This document shows, in pieces, positions 11,585 through 23,018 of a stretch of DNA of 64,000 bases. The DNA lies in the NCBI RefSeq assembly GCF_009870125.1, contig NC_046681.1, positions 27,178,001 to 27,242,000 on the forward strand, in the 5' to 3' direction. Each line of letters opens with the position of its first letter. Positions within the stretch are counted from its first letter, which is position 1. This DNA comes from Drosophila pseudoobscura. Lineage: Eukaryota > Arthropoda > Insecta > Diptera > Drosophilidae. The position numbers and the translations under genes were made by a program. Under the pieces are notes generated by a model. The model was not told the DNA's origin. It saw only the letters and a list, made by a program, of their open reading frames with translations, and made no database searches.

Positions 11585-12189
11585 TGCGATTATCGTTAAA
11601 ATATACCAACCCACCCGCAGAAATATACAAAAATATACCGTCTCATTTTAAAATATACCGTAAAATATACTGATAAATTAAAGTTATATTTTACATATTG
11701 GTAAATTTTGATATTCCGTCGAATATTACTAGCTAAATAGATCTCTCAGCTCTGCCCACATAATTTTATCCAATTGATGAATCAATTTTTTACTTAACTG
11801 GCTTATTTGAAATGCTTGCTTTTATTGGAGCTAACTAAAACAAATTAACACAGAAATAAAAAGTCCAAGATACATCGGAGAAGTCAAACCTGGTTCAACC
11901 TTTTCGAACAAAATTGTCCTTAAATTGGAACGTCTTGCCAGTAATTATTTGTTCGTTCATTTGTTATTTTATGATCATATTTTGATCTATAATCTAGTGG
12001 ATCTTCCTTTCAGTTATTCAGCGACCCTTCACACACCCAAAGAGCTCCTGCTAGGATTGGAGCTCCAAGCGCTAAGCCCGGGATCATTTATCATATTAAC
12101 ATGGACCAGCAGCAGCCGCTGAGAAGAGAAGAGGCACCCAACTCTTGAAAATTTGGTTTGAAATTTTATAAGCATTTAACTGATTAAAT

Positions 12190-12221
12190 TATAATTCAAG
12201 ATTACGCTGAGCTTGTCAGTC
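12190..12221 (+). promoter_or_regulatory. TATA/Inr core promoter of SVWC gene 1
   Basis: TATAAT at 12190-12195 and an initiator TCAGTC at 12216-12221 (A+1 at 12218) are correctly spaced, placing the TATA start at -28. The start codon follows 29 nt later. The block 12200-12233 recurs in front of the next paralogue at 12867-12900, which supports it as the promoter. Confidence 0.6.
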
Positions 12222-12246
12222 GAAGCTCTGAACTACTATAGTAAAT

Positions 12247-12612
12247 ATGCATTTTGCGGGAATCCTTTTGGTTCTGTCCGCACTTTTCCTGGCTGGCACT
12301 GAGGCAGATTCAATGCAAGCGGTCTTTTCGGACCCAGAACATCCTGGCAAATGTGTGATTGATGGCCTCATTTTGAGCGACGGACAATGGATACGACATC
12401 CCAAGATGTGCGCTCTGTTGTGGTGCGGGAGGAACAGCATAGGCGGGATACACATGTGAGTTTTGATATGGCATACATTCAATAATAATGTGATAATTGA
12501 ACATTCAATTAGATGTGGCAAGGTTTCTCCACCGCCCGGCAGTAGGTTTGGCGAATACACTGACCCAAAAGCTGACTATCCCGCATGCTGTCGTCGTGAA
12601 ATTATTGAGTAA
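12247..12612 (+). CDS. Secreted single-domain von Willebrand C (SVWC) peptide 1, six-cysteine form
   Basis: Exons 12247..12455 and 12513..12612 join across a 57-bp intron (donor AT|GTGAGT, acceptor TTAG) in phase 2 and code 102 residues. A signal peptide of about 20 residues (MHFAGILLVLSALFLAGTEA) is followed by HPGKCVIDGLIL, MCALLWCG, ICGK and a C-terminal DYPACC. This is the arthropod SVWC pattern (Vago-like and related secreted peptides, often induced by infection or nutrition). Only six cysteines are present; the usual fifth and eighth are missing. The nearest paralogue is the gene at 12,914. A specific role cannot be read from sequence. Confidence 0.88.
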
Positions 12613-12866
12613 CTTGAGAATAAGGGAATTTTCTAAATAAAAGCAAATTGAAAAATAGAAATGCACACATTGTCTGTTTTCAAAAGACAATCTAAAAGTA
12701 CTTTCCTGAACTATGACATCCCATACTAGAATATTGATAATTTCATTAGCATTCAAGCGATAATTTAGTCGATCCATAAGCACTGTACTCTCTCACATCA
12801 AGATCTATTTTTGCTCGCTGAACCGGTCGACCAGCCCTCTTCAAAATAGAAGCATATTAAGTCTGA

Positions 12867-12900
12867 GATTACACTCAGTTTGTTAGTCAAAGTTCTGAAT
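12867..12900 (+). promoter_or_regulatory. Duplicated promoter block of SVWC gene 2
   Basis: This block aligns with 12200-12233 in front of gene 1 with only a few differences, keeping GATTAC.CT.AG.TTGT.AGTC.AAG.TCTGAA. The initiator here is TTAGTC, with A+1 at about 12885, and a weak TATTAAG sits near -30. Confidence 0.5.
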
Positions 12901-12913
12901 CGATGAGGTGAAG

Positions 12914-13296
12914 ATGCAGCTGCTTACAGGAATCGTTTTGGTGATCGCCGCTCTTATGCTTGTCGGCACTCAGACTGAGGCAGCCGTCTCTCGGGGCATC
13001 TTTAAAGACCCTGCTCATCCAGGAAAATGTGTCGTCGATGGACTTGTTCTGAACGACGGGCAGTCGGCTCGTCACCCCAATATGTGTGCCCGTGTGGTGT
13101 GCGGAAAGAATAGCGAGGGACAGATACAGACGTGAGTTTAAGAACTGAAACATTCGATTTTCATGAGAAAGTAATTATGAATTATTTATTTAGATGTGGA
13201 GTTGTTGGCCTACAGCCCAAACAAAAGTTTGGCAAGTACACAGCACCGAATGCTGACTATCCCGAATGCTGTAATCGTGAAATTCTTAATGCCTAA
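12914..13296 (+). CDS. Secreted SVWC peptide 2, six-cysteine form
   Basis: Exons 12914..13131 and 13194..13296 (62-bp intron, donor AC|GTGAGT, acceptor TTTAG, phase 2) code 106 residues. Signal peptide MQLLTGIVLVIAALMLVGTQ is followed by HPGKCVVDGLVL, the conserved HPNMCARVVCG, TCGV and DYPECC. Layout, intron position and the missing cysteine pair match gene 1, so the two are a tandem duplicate. The start is ATG at 12914. An AATAAA lies shortly after the stop (about 13,319). Confidence 0.9.
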
Positions 13297-13769
13297 TTAA
13301 ACGATCTTTGAAAAATGAAATAAATATTAAACGCGACCCAGAAAATATTTTGTTCCTCTTGTAATAATATGTTTGGACAGTGGCGCAGCCCTACCGGTAA
13401 ATATTCTGAACTTGCTTCGTCGGCAGGTGTCTCTTCTGTAAGCTCACCTTTGTGTAGTTGCCATGTAACGGAATTTATTTAAAAGCAGAATAATATTTTT
13501 GTATCTGTGTGTGTGTGCCTTCAAGAGGATATATTATTATTAATAAAATCGGTTGGTTTTTAACGCACATAAAATATGCATAGTATATATTATAGATCAT
13601 GATTAGCAGAGTCTAGTGATGTCCATCTAAAGTAGTCTCGTCTCTCGTATTCAAAGAAAGCTCAATGGAAATTGTGCAGAGTAAAATTTACGCCGAATTC
13701 GGAAACTTTGAATACGTATACGGCTCCGAGACCGCGGGACTCGATGAGCCGAGCCGTTTTCCGTAGGTC

Positions 13770-14058
13770 AGTTGTGATTCGACGAGCGACGGAACAACAT
13801 CCCGTGTGTTGTGCATTTTGTCGAGGCGCGTCTGTAAATATTTAAAAAATATATTCATAAATTGTTTAAACTAAAAACATTCAGCGAATGCCAACATCCA
13901 AGTGATTTTTAGTGCGTGCTTCAAGTCTGGCCAGTGTTAAAACAAAGGTTTTATTTGTGGCTACTGTTAAAAAAAATATTTTGTTAATCCTAACCAAAAA
14001 AAAAAATATTTAAAATATATTCAAATTCAAAAAAATAACAAAAATTCAAAGTGCGAAG
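13770..14058 (+). promoter_or_regulatory. Candidate TSS and non-coding first exon of the large membrane-protein gene
   Basis: A GTCAGTTGTG initiator (A+1 at 13770) follows a relatively GC-rich stretch. Downstream is A/T-rich 5'-UTR-like sequence, with a possible donor AAG|GTGAAA after 14058. GAGA-type CT repeats follow at 14.12 kb. A 5' UTR exon must exist somewhere upstream because the coding exon at 59.6 kb begins at a splice acceptor. This placement is inference. Confidence 0.3.
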
Positions 14059-14723
14059 GTGAAAAGTCCGCCCACACTCTTTCTCCCAGTCACAGCCTTG
14101 CTCTCCCACGCGCTCCGCTCTCTCTCTCTTTCTCTCCCTGTCTGCCTCCAGTTTTTCTCTCTCTTGCTGCGGAAAACTAACGGTTTTAGAAAAGCTCGCT
14201 CACCTCGCTCATGCGTCTACGTGTGTGTGACTGTGTGTGTGTTCAGCCATTTGGCTTGTATGTGTGGGTTAGCATCCTGTCGCAAGTTCTTCACTCAAGG
14301 ATAACAGTCGTAAAAGTACAACAATGTAATGAAAAATATCAGAAAATATCATCATCATCGCCAGCAGCATCATGATGGTGACGCGAAAATATTACAATTT
14401 TATGCTCGTGTTTGTGTCTCTTAGGGTTCTGTTTTTCTGTATTACGGAGTTGCCAGGCCACAAACTTTAATGTCCTTTCTTGTCGCTTTCTTTTTTTATG
14501 CCAATACGTGGGGCATTTGCATGCAATTTACGATTCCTGTACGAGTAGCATGTCTCACTAGCCTCAACAGTCGTTGTGGGTTCTGAATCTGAGCTGAAAC
14601 TGCGGCTTTTCTGCCACACACACACACATACGAGTACTTTCGTAGTGTTAGCCAAGGGCATGTAACAGGTAACTCAACACAATTGACACCTGTCTCGCTC
14701 TGTCGTACCCTTACGCTCTCTTG

Positions 14724-14766
14724 CGTTTTCTCCTCTCTCTTTCTCTCTCTCTCTCTTTCTCTCTGT
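14724..14766 (+). repeat. CT-rich (GAGA) simple repeat
   Basis: A TCTCTCTT-type pyrimidine tract; its minus strand reads GAGAG, the GAGA-factor motif. Confidence 0.7.
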
Positions 14767-16272
14767 TCTGTGGCAGGTAAGCTTCTGTAACGGTAACGGA
14801 ATACACGTTCTGTCAATAGCGGCAATACGAGTTGCAACAACGAGCTATTCCAATGACATAAAATGATGTTAAGTTGGTATTAAATAAAATAACCGCAAAG
14901 GAGACTACCAGCAAGACATCACAAAAGTACTCGTTAGAAGGATGCACAATATCAAGTTAATTTTGATTTAAATTCCTGAATGCAACTCTAACTGCTAGCA
15001 AGAGGCTTTTATCGATTGATCGATCTCATTGATTATCGTTTCTTGTCGGCCAAAGACTTACTACAGGGCAAATAGGTGGTGCAGAGGTTTAAAATCTTGT
15101 CATCTAAGAAGGTGCTGGTAGGTCATCCTTCTATACGGCTTTTATGAGCTGCATATGAAATGATGCCATCTTCAAAAACCATATCTTAGCAGTTTTAAAG
15201 AGTTCACGCTGGACACTTTTAGCTGAAGGTCAAACATTTTTTATCATATAACTGATAACAATTTTATTTTCGTATAATTTGTATAGTTTTTATTTATAAT
15301 TCAGGGCGGGTATTACTGGTACTCTTCCAATCTGTTGTAGATTTGTTTTAATCTCTTTTTTTGCCTGTCCAAAAGTTAAATAGAGAAAATGGAAGGCAGG
15401 GAGGTGGTGAGAGCAGATTTAAACAAAGTCTGAAACTTTTTCATTACTGTTGCACATCTGGGCTAAAGTTTGTCGTATGGCTGGATGACCTTAATGCAAA
15501 ATAGGGTTTTGGCCAACTAATACCAACTACCAACTACTAGCTACCAGCTCCTCCTCTTTCATCTTCTGGTCCGCCCTGAGTCTCATCATGGCTGTGCATT
15601 ATTAAGCGACAGCTTCTGTATTATTCAACACCCGTACAGACCGTGCAGCCTGGCCCAGAGGATGTCTGTGTTCGAGTTGTATAATAAATAAAATGCATTA
15701 TTCATGCAAAGGCTTCATTGTGGTTAGGCTGTTCTGTTTTTGCTTGTTGGTTTTTTTGGTCCTTTATTGAAATGCCATTAGCGAATTTCATTGAATTTTC
15801 ATTCTGGTCACGGCGCAGACGCGGCGTATACGCAATCTGGCATTGAGGATTGATATCTATGAGGCGAAAGGTGTTCTGTTCGAGAACAATACCAAACAGT
15901 AATCATCATCATTCCGATTCCAGCAGATAATTCCAGACAATTCCAGGCCATTCATGTGAAAGTTAAGCCTAATTAAAAGTGTTTCGGAGACAGAGAGTGC
16001 GGAGAAAAGCAGGCAGAGAAACAAAGGCCAGGTGGTGATGCATGAATTTAGCTGAACAACAACAGAGAATTGGCAACATTTCGTGGCAGGCTATACGGCC
16101 CGGATTCGTTTTCCGTTTTACCGTGGAGCACGCGTGTGGTGGTGTTTACCTTGGACAAGAATAACTCGCAACGGCATAGACACCCCATCTCCATCTCCCG
16201 TCCGACAAAACCCCATCTATCCGCGTTCTGGTTTCTGGCTTTTTCATCGTCCTCGCCCTCAGCCTCAGCGTC

Positions 16273-16368
16273 AGTCGTTTTTTGTGCGGCCTCACGTTTT
16301 GGAAAAACCATCTTTTGTGAATCCTTGGGCGCAGCACAGCAGTTTCTAGTCGGTGGCCTACTCTGAAG
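16273..16368 (+). promoter_or_regulatory. Candidate alternative non-coding first exon with strong donor
   Basis: An initiator TCAGTCGT at 16271 lies about 96 bp before a near-perfect 5' splice site, GAAG|GTGAGTGC, at 16369. The stretch before the donor is less AT-rich than its surroundings. If real, it would splice to the acceptor at 59,612, making an intron of about 43 kb. Confidence 0.3.
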
Positions 16369-17780
16369 GTGAGTGCAAGCATTTCTTTCCATTCCTCAAT
16401 GCCCATTCCTCACTCCATCCACCCATCAAATTCATTTGCTCAATCGATTATTCCCTAACCGAATTCTCTTGAAGCAGCAGCCACCGACTTAAATTAGCCA
16501 TAAAACCTCATAAAAAAGCAGACAGATAAACAATTCATCCGCGGATAGTATACGCATTTGCTTGAAAAATTACGCGCATAATTAAAATCTGAAATGAAAA
16601 CGACCGCATCAATGAATTAACCAGAAATAATCATACATTAAATACGAGCATACTCTACGTATATTTTCATTTTGTTTGCTCAGTATAAGTATTTATTTTC
16701 CCATACCACAATTAAGCAGGAAATCTCCCATAATGAAATAAAGAAATAATATCCACTGAGTCCTTCTTTAATAAAGTACTTAATATTCATTGACTTTTCG
16801 ATGAAATTACAAGTCCCACCAACAGGAAACAGATGAATTGGTGTCGAAAGTCTTGAAAATATTCTAAAATTGTAAGGGTATAGCCATATTCCATTCATGG
16901 GGCAGTGCCCCCGCCCCAAATTGTTCCACAGACTGCTCTGAAAGGCTAGAATAATTTTCGTTTGATTATTTGATTCAATCGTTTTCTCATGTTGTTCATA
17001 AATTTTGCTCGTTTTTTTTCTGCGTGTTTACGCCGATTGACTTCATTGTGTGCCTTTGTAATTTGTGATTTCATTTCATTTTAATTTGTTTTTTTGGTTA
17101 GCTATAAACCCCATCGCCCTCTGTGGATATTTTCTTAGCAAATATTTTCATACCAGGGTCATGCCTCGTCACGAATGACGCCATGCATGTGCCCCGTAAA
17201 ATCAGCGTTAAATGTCCATAAACTCTTTGATTTGTGGCAAGTTGTCCAGAAATGGTCATTAACGTGGCTCAGATCCCTAGACATATCACACCCCCGTCTG
17301 GTCCTAATGGTCGTGTAATGGAAACTGTTTGTTAAAATTAGCCAACAGTGCCAGTGGCCAGTGGCCAATGGCCAACAAGTGCCTGGCCGTGGCCATTAGC
17401 CCGAAACTGGTTAGTGTCTAATGGCATTAGTGTTTCCTACTTTTGAGCAAACTACAGGTGGGACAACAGGGCGGACTACGGCATAATGGCAATGTTTTCT
17501 AATTGCTTTTCAATGCTCGATGGCTGATGTTCATTTCATTAGAATTTCACAAAACTTCAATGGATATATTAGAGATTAGAATACAGTGTAGAAATTATAT
17601 ATTGCATTCAACTATATTTATAGTTAATCTTCGTCTGAATAGACTGAATATAAAGCAACAAAACATATTTATAGCCTTTAACTTTTGCTCCCCATAACCA
17701 AGTGCAAATAAAATTCTCCCTCAATGATATTTATACACCCCACTGATGCCACTCATACGTCCAATTGGTTGCCTATAAAT

Positions 17781-17800
17781 AATAGAATAGAATAGAATAG
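17781..17800 (+). repeat. AATAG pentanucleotide microsatellite
   Basis: Four uninterrupted AATAG units. Confidence 0.8.
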
Positions 17801-19463
17801 TAGATGGGTTGGAGGAAGATGTCTCTTTCATAATTCATGCAAAACTTCATGTTTCAACTACTACAAATCAGGCGGGTGCTTCCTCCGTTCCGCCCCAGAC
17901 ATTTTTATGGCAGCCATCTTTGGCAACAGCTCGTAAAACAAGAGCAACAGTCCCATAATTTATGTCCACATAAAAAAGGAATGGAGCCAGCAATACACTA
18001 CACGCAAACAGACATTTGGTTGGATAAAATTCAATTTCAGAGGACCCACCCTCACCGTCCAACATTGTAAAGGAACAAATAAAAAGGGTAAAATTCTCCT
18101 CAAAATATATTTTTATTCGGCTCGGATATCACCTGTTCAGATTTCGTCGTGAATTGTCAATTATTTGTCTAAAACTAGTTGATTTTCCAGCCAAAATAGC
18201 GATTGGTAATAAATGAATGAAAATAAATTAAATGCCGGCATTTTATGCCAAAAATTGATTGATATATACATAGTTCCGGGTACTGTTCATTTATTGGCAA
18301 AAATACACATAAATACGAGTATCCAGACGGAATGGTGCGCTTTTGCGGTTGTGTTATTTCAATATAATCCATCGCCTAAATAGTTAAATATTTATTGATG
18401 TCGTTTATCCTAAAATTGAGTGAGACTATGAAAACTATTTGATTGAAAATCTAAGTTTCGTGTGGCTATTGTTGGATCTATTTATAACCAGGAACAGTTC
18501 AAGACTGTTCAGCCAGAATAAGAAAACTAAGATGACACAGTTTATGCATTCTAGTATTTGAAATTTTAACCTTCATCTCTTCTACTTGAAGGATAATCTT
18601 GTGAATAGTTCGTGCATTTTCGAGTACCGATTTGTTCCTTATAGAGCGGGCATCCCCCTGGTCGGAGAATCGACTAAAGTTCCATTTGCGTATTGCGGTG
18701 AGTGCGACCGGGGCACAGACAGCGCGTGAAAGGTAATGAATAAATAAACTTTCGCAGTAGTTGGCCGATTTTTACACCAAAAATGTACGTACGAAAGGAG
18801 GTATATAGTAAATGTAAATACACTGAAACAAATAATGGATACACTTTACGTTCATGTACATAAAGTGTTTCTTTGAGTATCGCGTATAAAAAACCCTTAG
18901 TGGTGCAATCATTTTATTGTTTTCGAAATTATTTAAAATATAGAACCAAAAATCAATCAATTAATAAAAAGTGTTAAGCGATTGCAGACAAAATGAAGGA
19001 AATAATAAATATTGCTGGCAAATCAAATTTACTTTTTGGCAGAAATTCTATTACTTTTCCTCTCGATGAGATAGTACTTGTACGTGTCGCTCTTTTCTCT
19101 AAGTACTTTCCATTTCATTTTTCCCTGTGCACATACTTACGACCATGAGTCTGTCTGTCTGTCTGCCTGTTGGTGGGATATTCGGTGTGTTTTGCATATT
19201 TTAAGCAGCTCCTTTGCACCTTTTACATTTTATATGCCATGCAGCGGGTAAATTTGAGTTTGAGTTTCAGTTTCTGTTTCTGTATTTTTTTTTGCATTCT
19301 TTCTCGTCTGTGAGTTTTTCGGCCGTCTCTCTTTCTCTTCAGTGAGCTCTCTCGTTTTTGCCTCTTTTTCTTGTCCTTTTATTTCAGTTTCCGTTTATGT
19401 ACACATTTGTAGCCTGGCCAACAACCAACAGCCAACATCACCTTCACCTTTGGCCCGCACGCA

Positions 19464-19490
19464 ACACACACACACACACATCACACACAT
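19464..19490 (+). repeat. CA dinucleotide microsatellite
   Basis: A run of CA repeats interrupted once by TCA. Confidence 0.8.
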
Positions 19491-21078
19491 CTTTCTCCGA
19501 CAGTGGGAGTGGGTGCGGGCAGGTCTCAATCCTATGCCCCCCTTTGCAGCCAATTTATAAATGTTGTATGTACATGTGTTTTTACAAACACAAGCACACG
19601 TTGGCACTCACACACACACACATAAAATCTCGGGCATATGCTGCCTTTAAGTTTTGTGCAGCACAAAAAATTGTAATATTCATTTTCGTTTGTTTTTTTT
19701 TTTATGCTGAGGCTTGCTGTTTCTCTGGCTTGCGACGGAAAACTTACTGCGGTCACTGTATAGGTTGCAGGGGTTTTCCAAGAACTTTGGTCCAGCCCAT
19801 GGCCAGGCCCTCGGTGGAGCCACAATGAATATCCTTGATTTTCACTTGCCAAAAAACCCCAGGACTACTCGTGGAATGAATCCAATTTATGGCGTGAAAC
19901 GTCCTGGGGGAACAAGGCATTTCGATTCAAGAGAGTCACAATCGATTAGGAAATAGCAGACGCCGATTAGCATTCGAAGGCATTGAAATGAAAGCCTTAA
20001 ATACTCAAATGTGTAATGACAATATGTCTTAATTCATGCAAACTTGCATGTACTCCACGTACTTCAATATGCAGTTAAATCCTCTACTAATTTATTCGAT
20101 GTACGGATTGCAAACATGCACCAATCATCTCCAACGACAGGGACTTTAATTAGTTTCCGTTAAATGCACTTAACACGGTAGCCAAATCCATTCCTGTGTT
20201 GCGGATTAACTCAAGTACATACCTGACTTGGGCAGAATAATGCCAGGAAATGGACTTATATATCTATCGATTTACCGAATTAATTGAAATATGAAATATA
20301 TTTCACTGCATCTCCGCTTGAATCATCTGAGGGTAGAACTCTAGGTCAATACCTTAATTAGGCTCAGACTTTCCCCTGCATACCCGTACTATTTATTCGC
20401 TCTGACTTTTACAATTGTTTTTCCATAAATATAGCCGAAATATCCCTTAAATGCTGAAAAATTGTTATACCCTTTTGTGGAAAAGCGTATAAGGTCAGAA
20501 TGCAATTGGCCGTAAATTGGGATGGCCAATGGGACATGGGACCGACTGGTCAAATGGTCGGATGGTCGGATGGTCGAGGCTGAAACGTTTGACCCGCAAT
20601 GGAGCTTAATCCGCCTCGCCCTCATGCCCCCACAAACGCATTCAAATGTCAATTAGTGTTGTTGTTGTTGTTGTGGTTTCAATTTCTGCACGCCGCTCCG
20701 CTGCCCTTTATCTTTCCGGCAATACGAGTTGCAGCAGTTGTTGTGGCCCTCGGGCTGATTTGGAAATATTTTCCATCCCCTGGGATGCCAAAGCATCCAT
20801 CCATTGAAGGCCAACGGCAAGGATAGCAAAAATATACAGAGCTGAAGGGACAGAACCTTGGCCGACGAAATGTGCCACGGGAATAGCTGCCAAGAAGCTC
20901 GTAAAAACCAATAAAAAGAGTTACGAAAATTATGGCCCACAAGTGTATATGGTAAGCAAAATTATGCATGTCCTTCAGGCAGTAAAACGCAGTGACTCTC
21001 TGCGATGTTATGGTATTTAATTCTGGTAGGCAAATTTGGATTGAAATTTAACTGGTAACAAAATAATGGTTGCAACCG

Positions 21079-21545
21079 TTAATCACATATAACGCGACGC
21101 TTGCAACACTCTGGATAGAGGGCATTCGGATCCAATGCATCTGAGAAACGGCAATCATCTGGCGGTGCCTTGTTCTCACAGCTGTGGGCATAGCCTCTAT
21201 ATTAAATCCTTTTTAGCAATATTATTTGCCAGAATACTTACGTGAAGAGCGAGCCCCAGCCATTGCTAATGCAGAATATTGTGGCACAGTCGATGTTCGG
21301 CAGCTTAAAGGCCTGGCCCGACTCGAGCAGAACAACGGAAGACGGTGTATCAATAACACACCGACCGGGATAGCCTGAAGAGGACTCGTAGCTCGTTAGA
21401 TCTGATATAGAACTCCCACTGCCCGTATATGAAATATCTCACCTGGATTCTCGTAGCTGTTTACGGACATTGCAGCAGAAATGGCCCCAATCCTAACGGC
21501 CAGGACGAGCCCGAAAATAATTGGCAATTTCAGAGCGAACAACAT
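21079..21545 (-). CDS. Secreted SVWC peptide 3, eight-cysteine form
   Basis: Three exons code 117 residues: 21545..21443, 21374..21242 and 21196..21079. Phases are 1 then 2, as in its neighbours. The second intron is only 45 bp. Signal peptide MLFALKLPIIFGLVLAVRIG; then YPGRCVID, DCATIFC, SCENK, DDCRF and YPECCKRRVICD. All eight SVWC cysteines are present. A CTCTCCACAG just before the ATG could be an acceptor for a 5' UTR intron. No single ORF covers the gene, so it is easily missed. Confidence 0.88.
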
Positions 21546-21761
21546 TCTGTGGAGAGTATGAATATGATATGTCCTATACAATGATGTTAAGATATGTGAC
21601 AGCTAACGATAGGCCTGGCCTGCTTTTTCAATACTTAAGCATCCTTGATGGGCCATAAAATCAAAAAATAATATCAGCAAAAGAATGGTGGTGATTCTGT
21701 TATTTTATTTACCCCACTCGAAACAAATATTTATGACTACAAATTTTACTGACGGCAAATT

Positions 21762-22236
21762 TTAATCGCATACAACTTTGCGTTTACAACATTCCGGAAA
21801 ATCAACATTCAAATCCAGGAATTCTCCGTAACGGCATGATTCTGGCGGGCTGGAATGGTTACATCTGTGGATAGATACTTAGGGTAACTCAAATGTAGCG
21901 TTGTTATCCAATACAATATTTACTTGTAGAGCGCGCCATAGCCGTCTCCAACGCAAAGGAGTGATACACAGGGCAGGTTGGGTAAACTGACCGACTGCCC
22001 CAATTCAAGAGTGATTAGTGCAGGCTCCATATCGATGACACACCGACCGGGATAGGCTGAAAAGAAACGATAGAATATTTTTTTATTAGATTTGCTATAG
22101 TACTCTGATTGATAATACATTTACCTGGATGCACATAGCTGTTAAGGGAAAAATCAAAATTAAGGAAATTTTCAGATTTTGTTGCTTTGGAGGCAAAAAG
22201 CAAACCGAAAAAAATTAAAACTTTCAGAGAGAACAT
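21762..22236 (-). CDS. Secreted SVWC peptide 4, eight-cysteine form
   Basis: Exons 22236..22125, 22056..21924 and 21864..21762 code 115 residues with intron phases 1 and 2. Signal peptide MFSLKVLIFFGLLFASKA; then YPGRCVID, LPCVSLLCVG, KCNHS, ESCRYG and FPECCKRKVVCD, eight cysteines in all. It is the closest relative of gene 3 by its tail and by the YPGRCVID motif. It has a well-spaced TATA and Inr upstream (see next entry). Role unknown beyond being a secreted, disulfide-rich peptide. Confidence 0.9.
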
Positions 22237-22261
22237 TTTGTTTCTATAGATTACTACGGAC

Positions 22262-22291
22262 TGAAAACCAAAGAATACTATCCGTTATATA
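22262..22291 (-). promoter_or_regulatory. TATA/Inr core promoter of SVWC gene 4
   Basis: On the minus strand TATATAA (22291-22285) and TCAGTC (22264-22259, A+1 at 22262) are spaced so that TATA begins at -29. The ATG follows about 26 nt downstream. Confidence 0.65.
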
Positions 22292-22321
22292 TGTGATGAC
22301 ATCTACGGATCGGCCTTCTGT

Positions 22322-22762
22322 TCAAAAGCAGAGCCGTTGCCGACTACAGCACTGTGGATATGGCAGCTCCGGATGGGTGTAGTTCCCAAAACGACAACTC
22401 TTCGGCAGGTCACTCACTCCGCAGCTGTCGAGAGTCGTGTCAATTAGTCGAGAGTCCGTCTCCCCCACTCCCCTGCTTACCTGTGGAACAACGTCATGCC
22501 ATCCGATCCGCAAACAATTTGACGGCATTCGTGCGTCGGATCTTTGATACTCACTCCTCCGTTGAGCACCAGGCCGGGTGAGATGGTGCATTTGCCTGGG
22601 AAGTCTGTGGAAACACATGCTTCTGAATATACAAACGCGGAGTGCGGAAGTCGGGTACTCACTGGGATTGTGGTAGCGTATCTGCCACTCGGCCGTCTGG
22701 CTACCGATTAGAAGGCTGGACAGCACCATTAGTGCCAGTAGGTTAAAGTATCCTTTGGCCAT
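22322..22762 (-). CDS. Secreted SVWC peptide 5, eight-cysteine form
   Basis: Exons 22762..22663, 22604..22481 and 22424..22322 code 108 residues, phases 1 and 2. Signal peptide MAKGYFNLLALMVLSSLLIG; then FPGKCTISPGLVLNGG, HECRQIVCGSDG, SCGVS, KSCRFG and YPQCCSRQRLCF. Eight cysteines. The start is chosen at MAKGY; the longer frame upstream from 22906 has no conserved features and would bury the signal peptide. Donor AG|GTAAGC and acceptor CGACAG are clear. Confidence 0.88.
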   Translation of the reverse strand: MAKGYFNLLALMVLSSLLIGSQTAEWQIRYHNPSEYPTSALRVCIFRSMCFHRLPRQMHHLTRPGAQRRSEYQRSDARMPSNCLRIGWHDVVPQVSRGVGETDSRLIDTTLDSCGVSDLPKSCRFGNYTHPELPYPQCCSRQRLCF

Positions 22763-23018
22763 CGTAAGCTTTAATTTTGTGTTTAATTTATAAGCAAATT
22801 GTATACTGACAGGTTTCGCAGAGATCTCGTTTGAAAAATGTTTTAAATATGGTAACGAAACCAATAAGTTATGGAGCAAAGGAAGTATTGCCAATTGAAT
22901 GACCATGGTTTTTAGGTGCCCAACAAAAATAATTTATTTTTACTTTTTCCTTTTCCAAAAACAAACATAAATTTAAAATTTAAACACATCTAGACGGTAA
23001 GATAAGGCCACTTCCAGA

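Larger units (their letters stand above)
13297..21078. other. Non-coding stretch: presumed first exons and start of the giant intron
   Basis: I find no supported coding gene in these 7.8 kb. It holds two candidate non-coding first exons (listed separately), CT/GA-rich and CA-rich simple sequence, and AT-rich filler. The longer ORFs here (for example at 14.5, 16.1 and 19.4 kb) overlap each other in several frames, have low-complexity translations and no splice support, so I treat them as chance. Confidence 0.55.

Noticed and set aside
14059..14304. 81-codon ORF with CT repeat
   Set aside because: Translation is driven by the simple repeat.
16048..16406. Overlapping ORFs on both strands around 16.1-16.4 kb as protein genes
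   Set aside because: Four overlapping frames of similar length with Arg/Ser-rich translations; more likely a GC-richer non-coding exon.
20148..20160. GGGACTTTAA as NF-kB (Relish/Dif) site near the SVWC genes
   Set aside because: A single imperfect match 1 kb away; expected by chance.
22763..22906. N-terminal extension of SVWC gene 5
   Set aside because: It would hide the signal peptide and shows no conservation signs.
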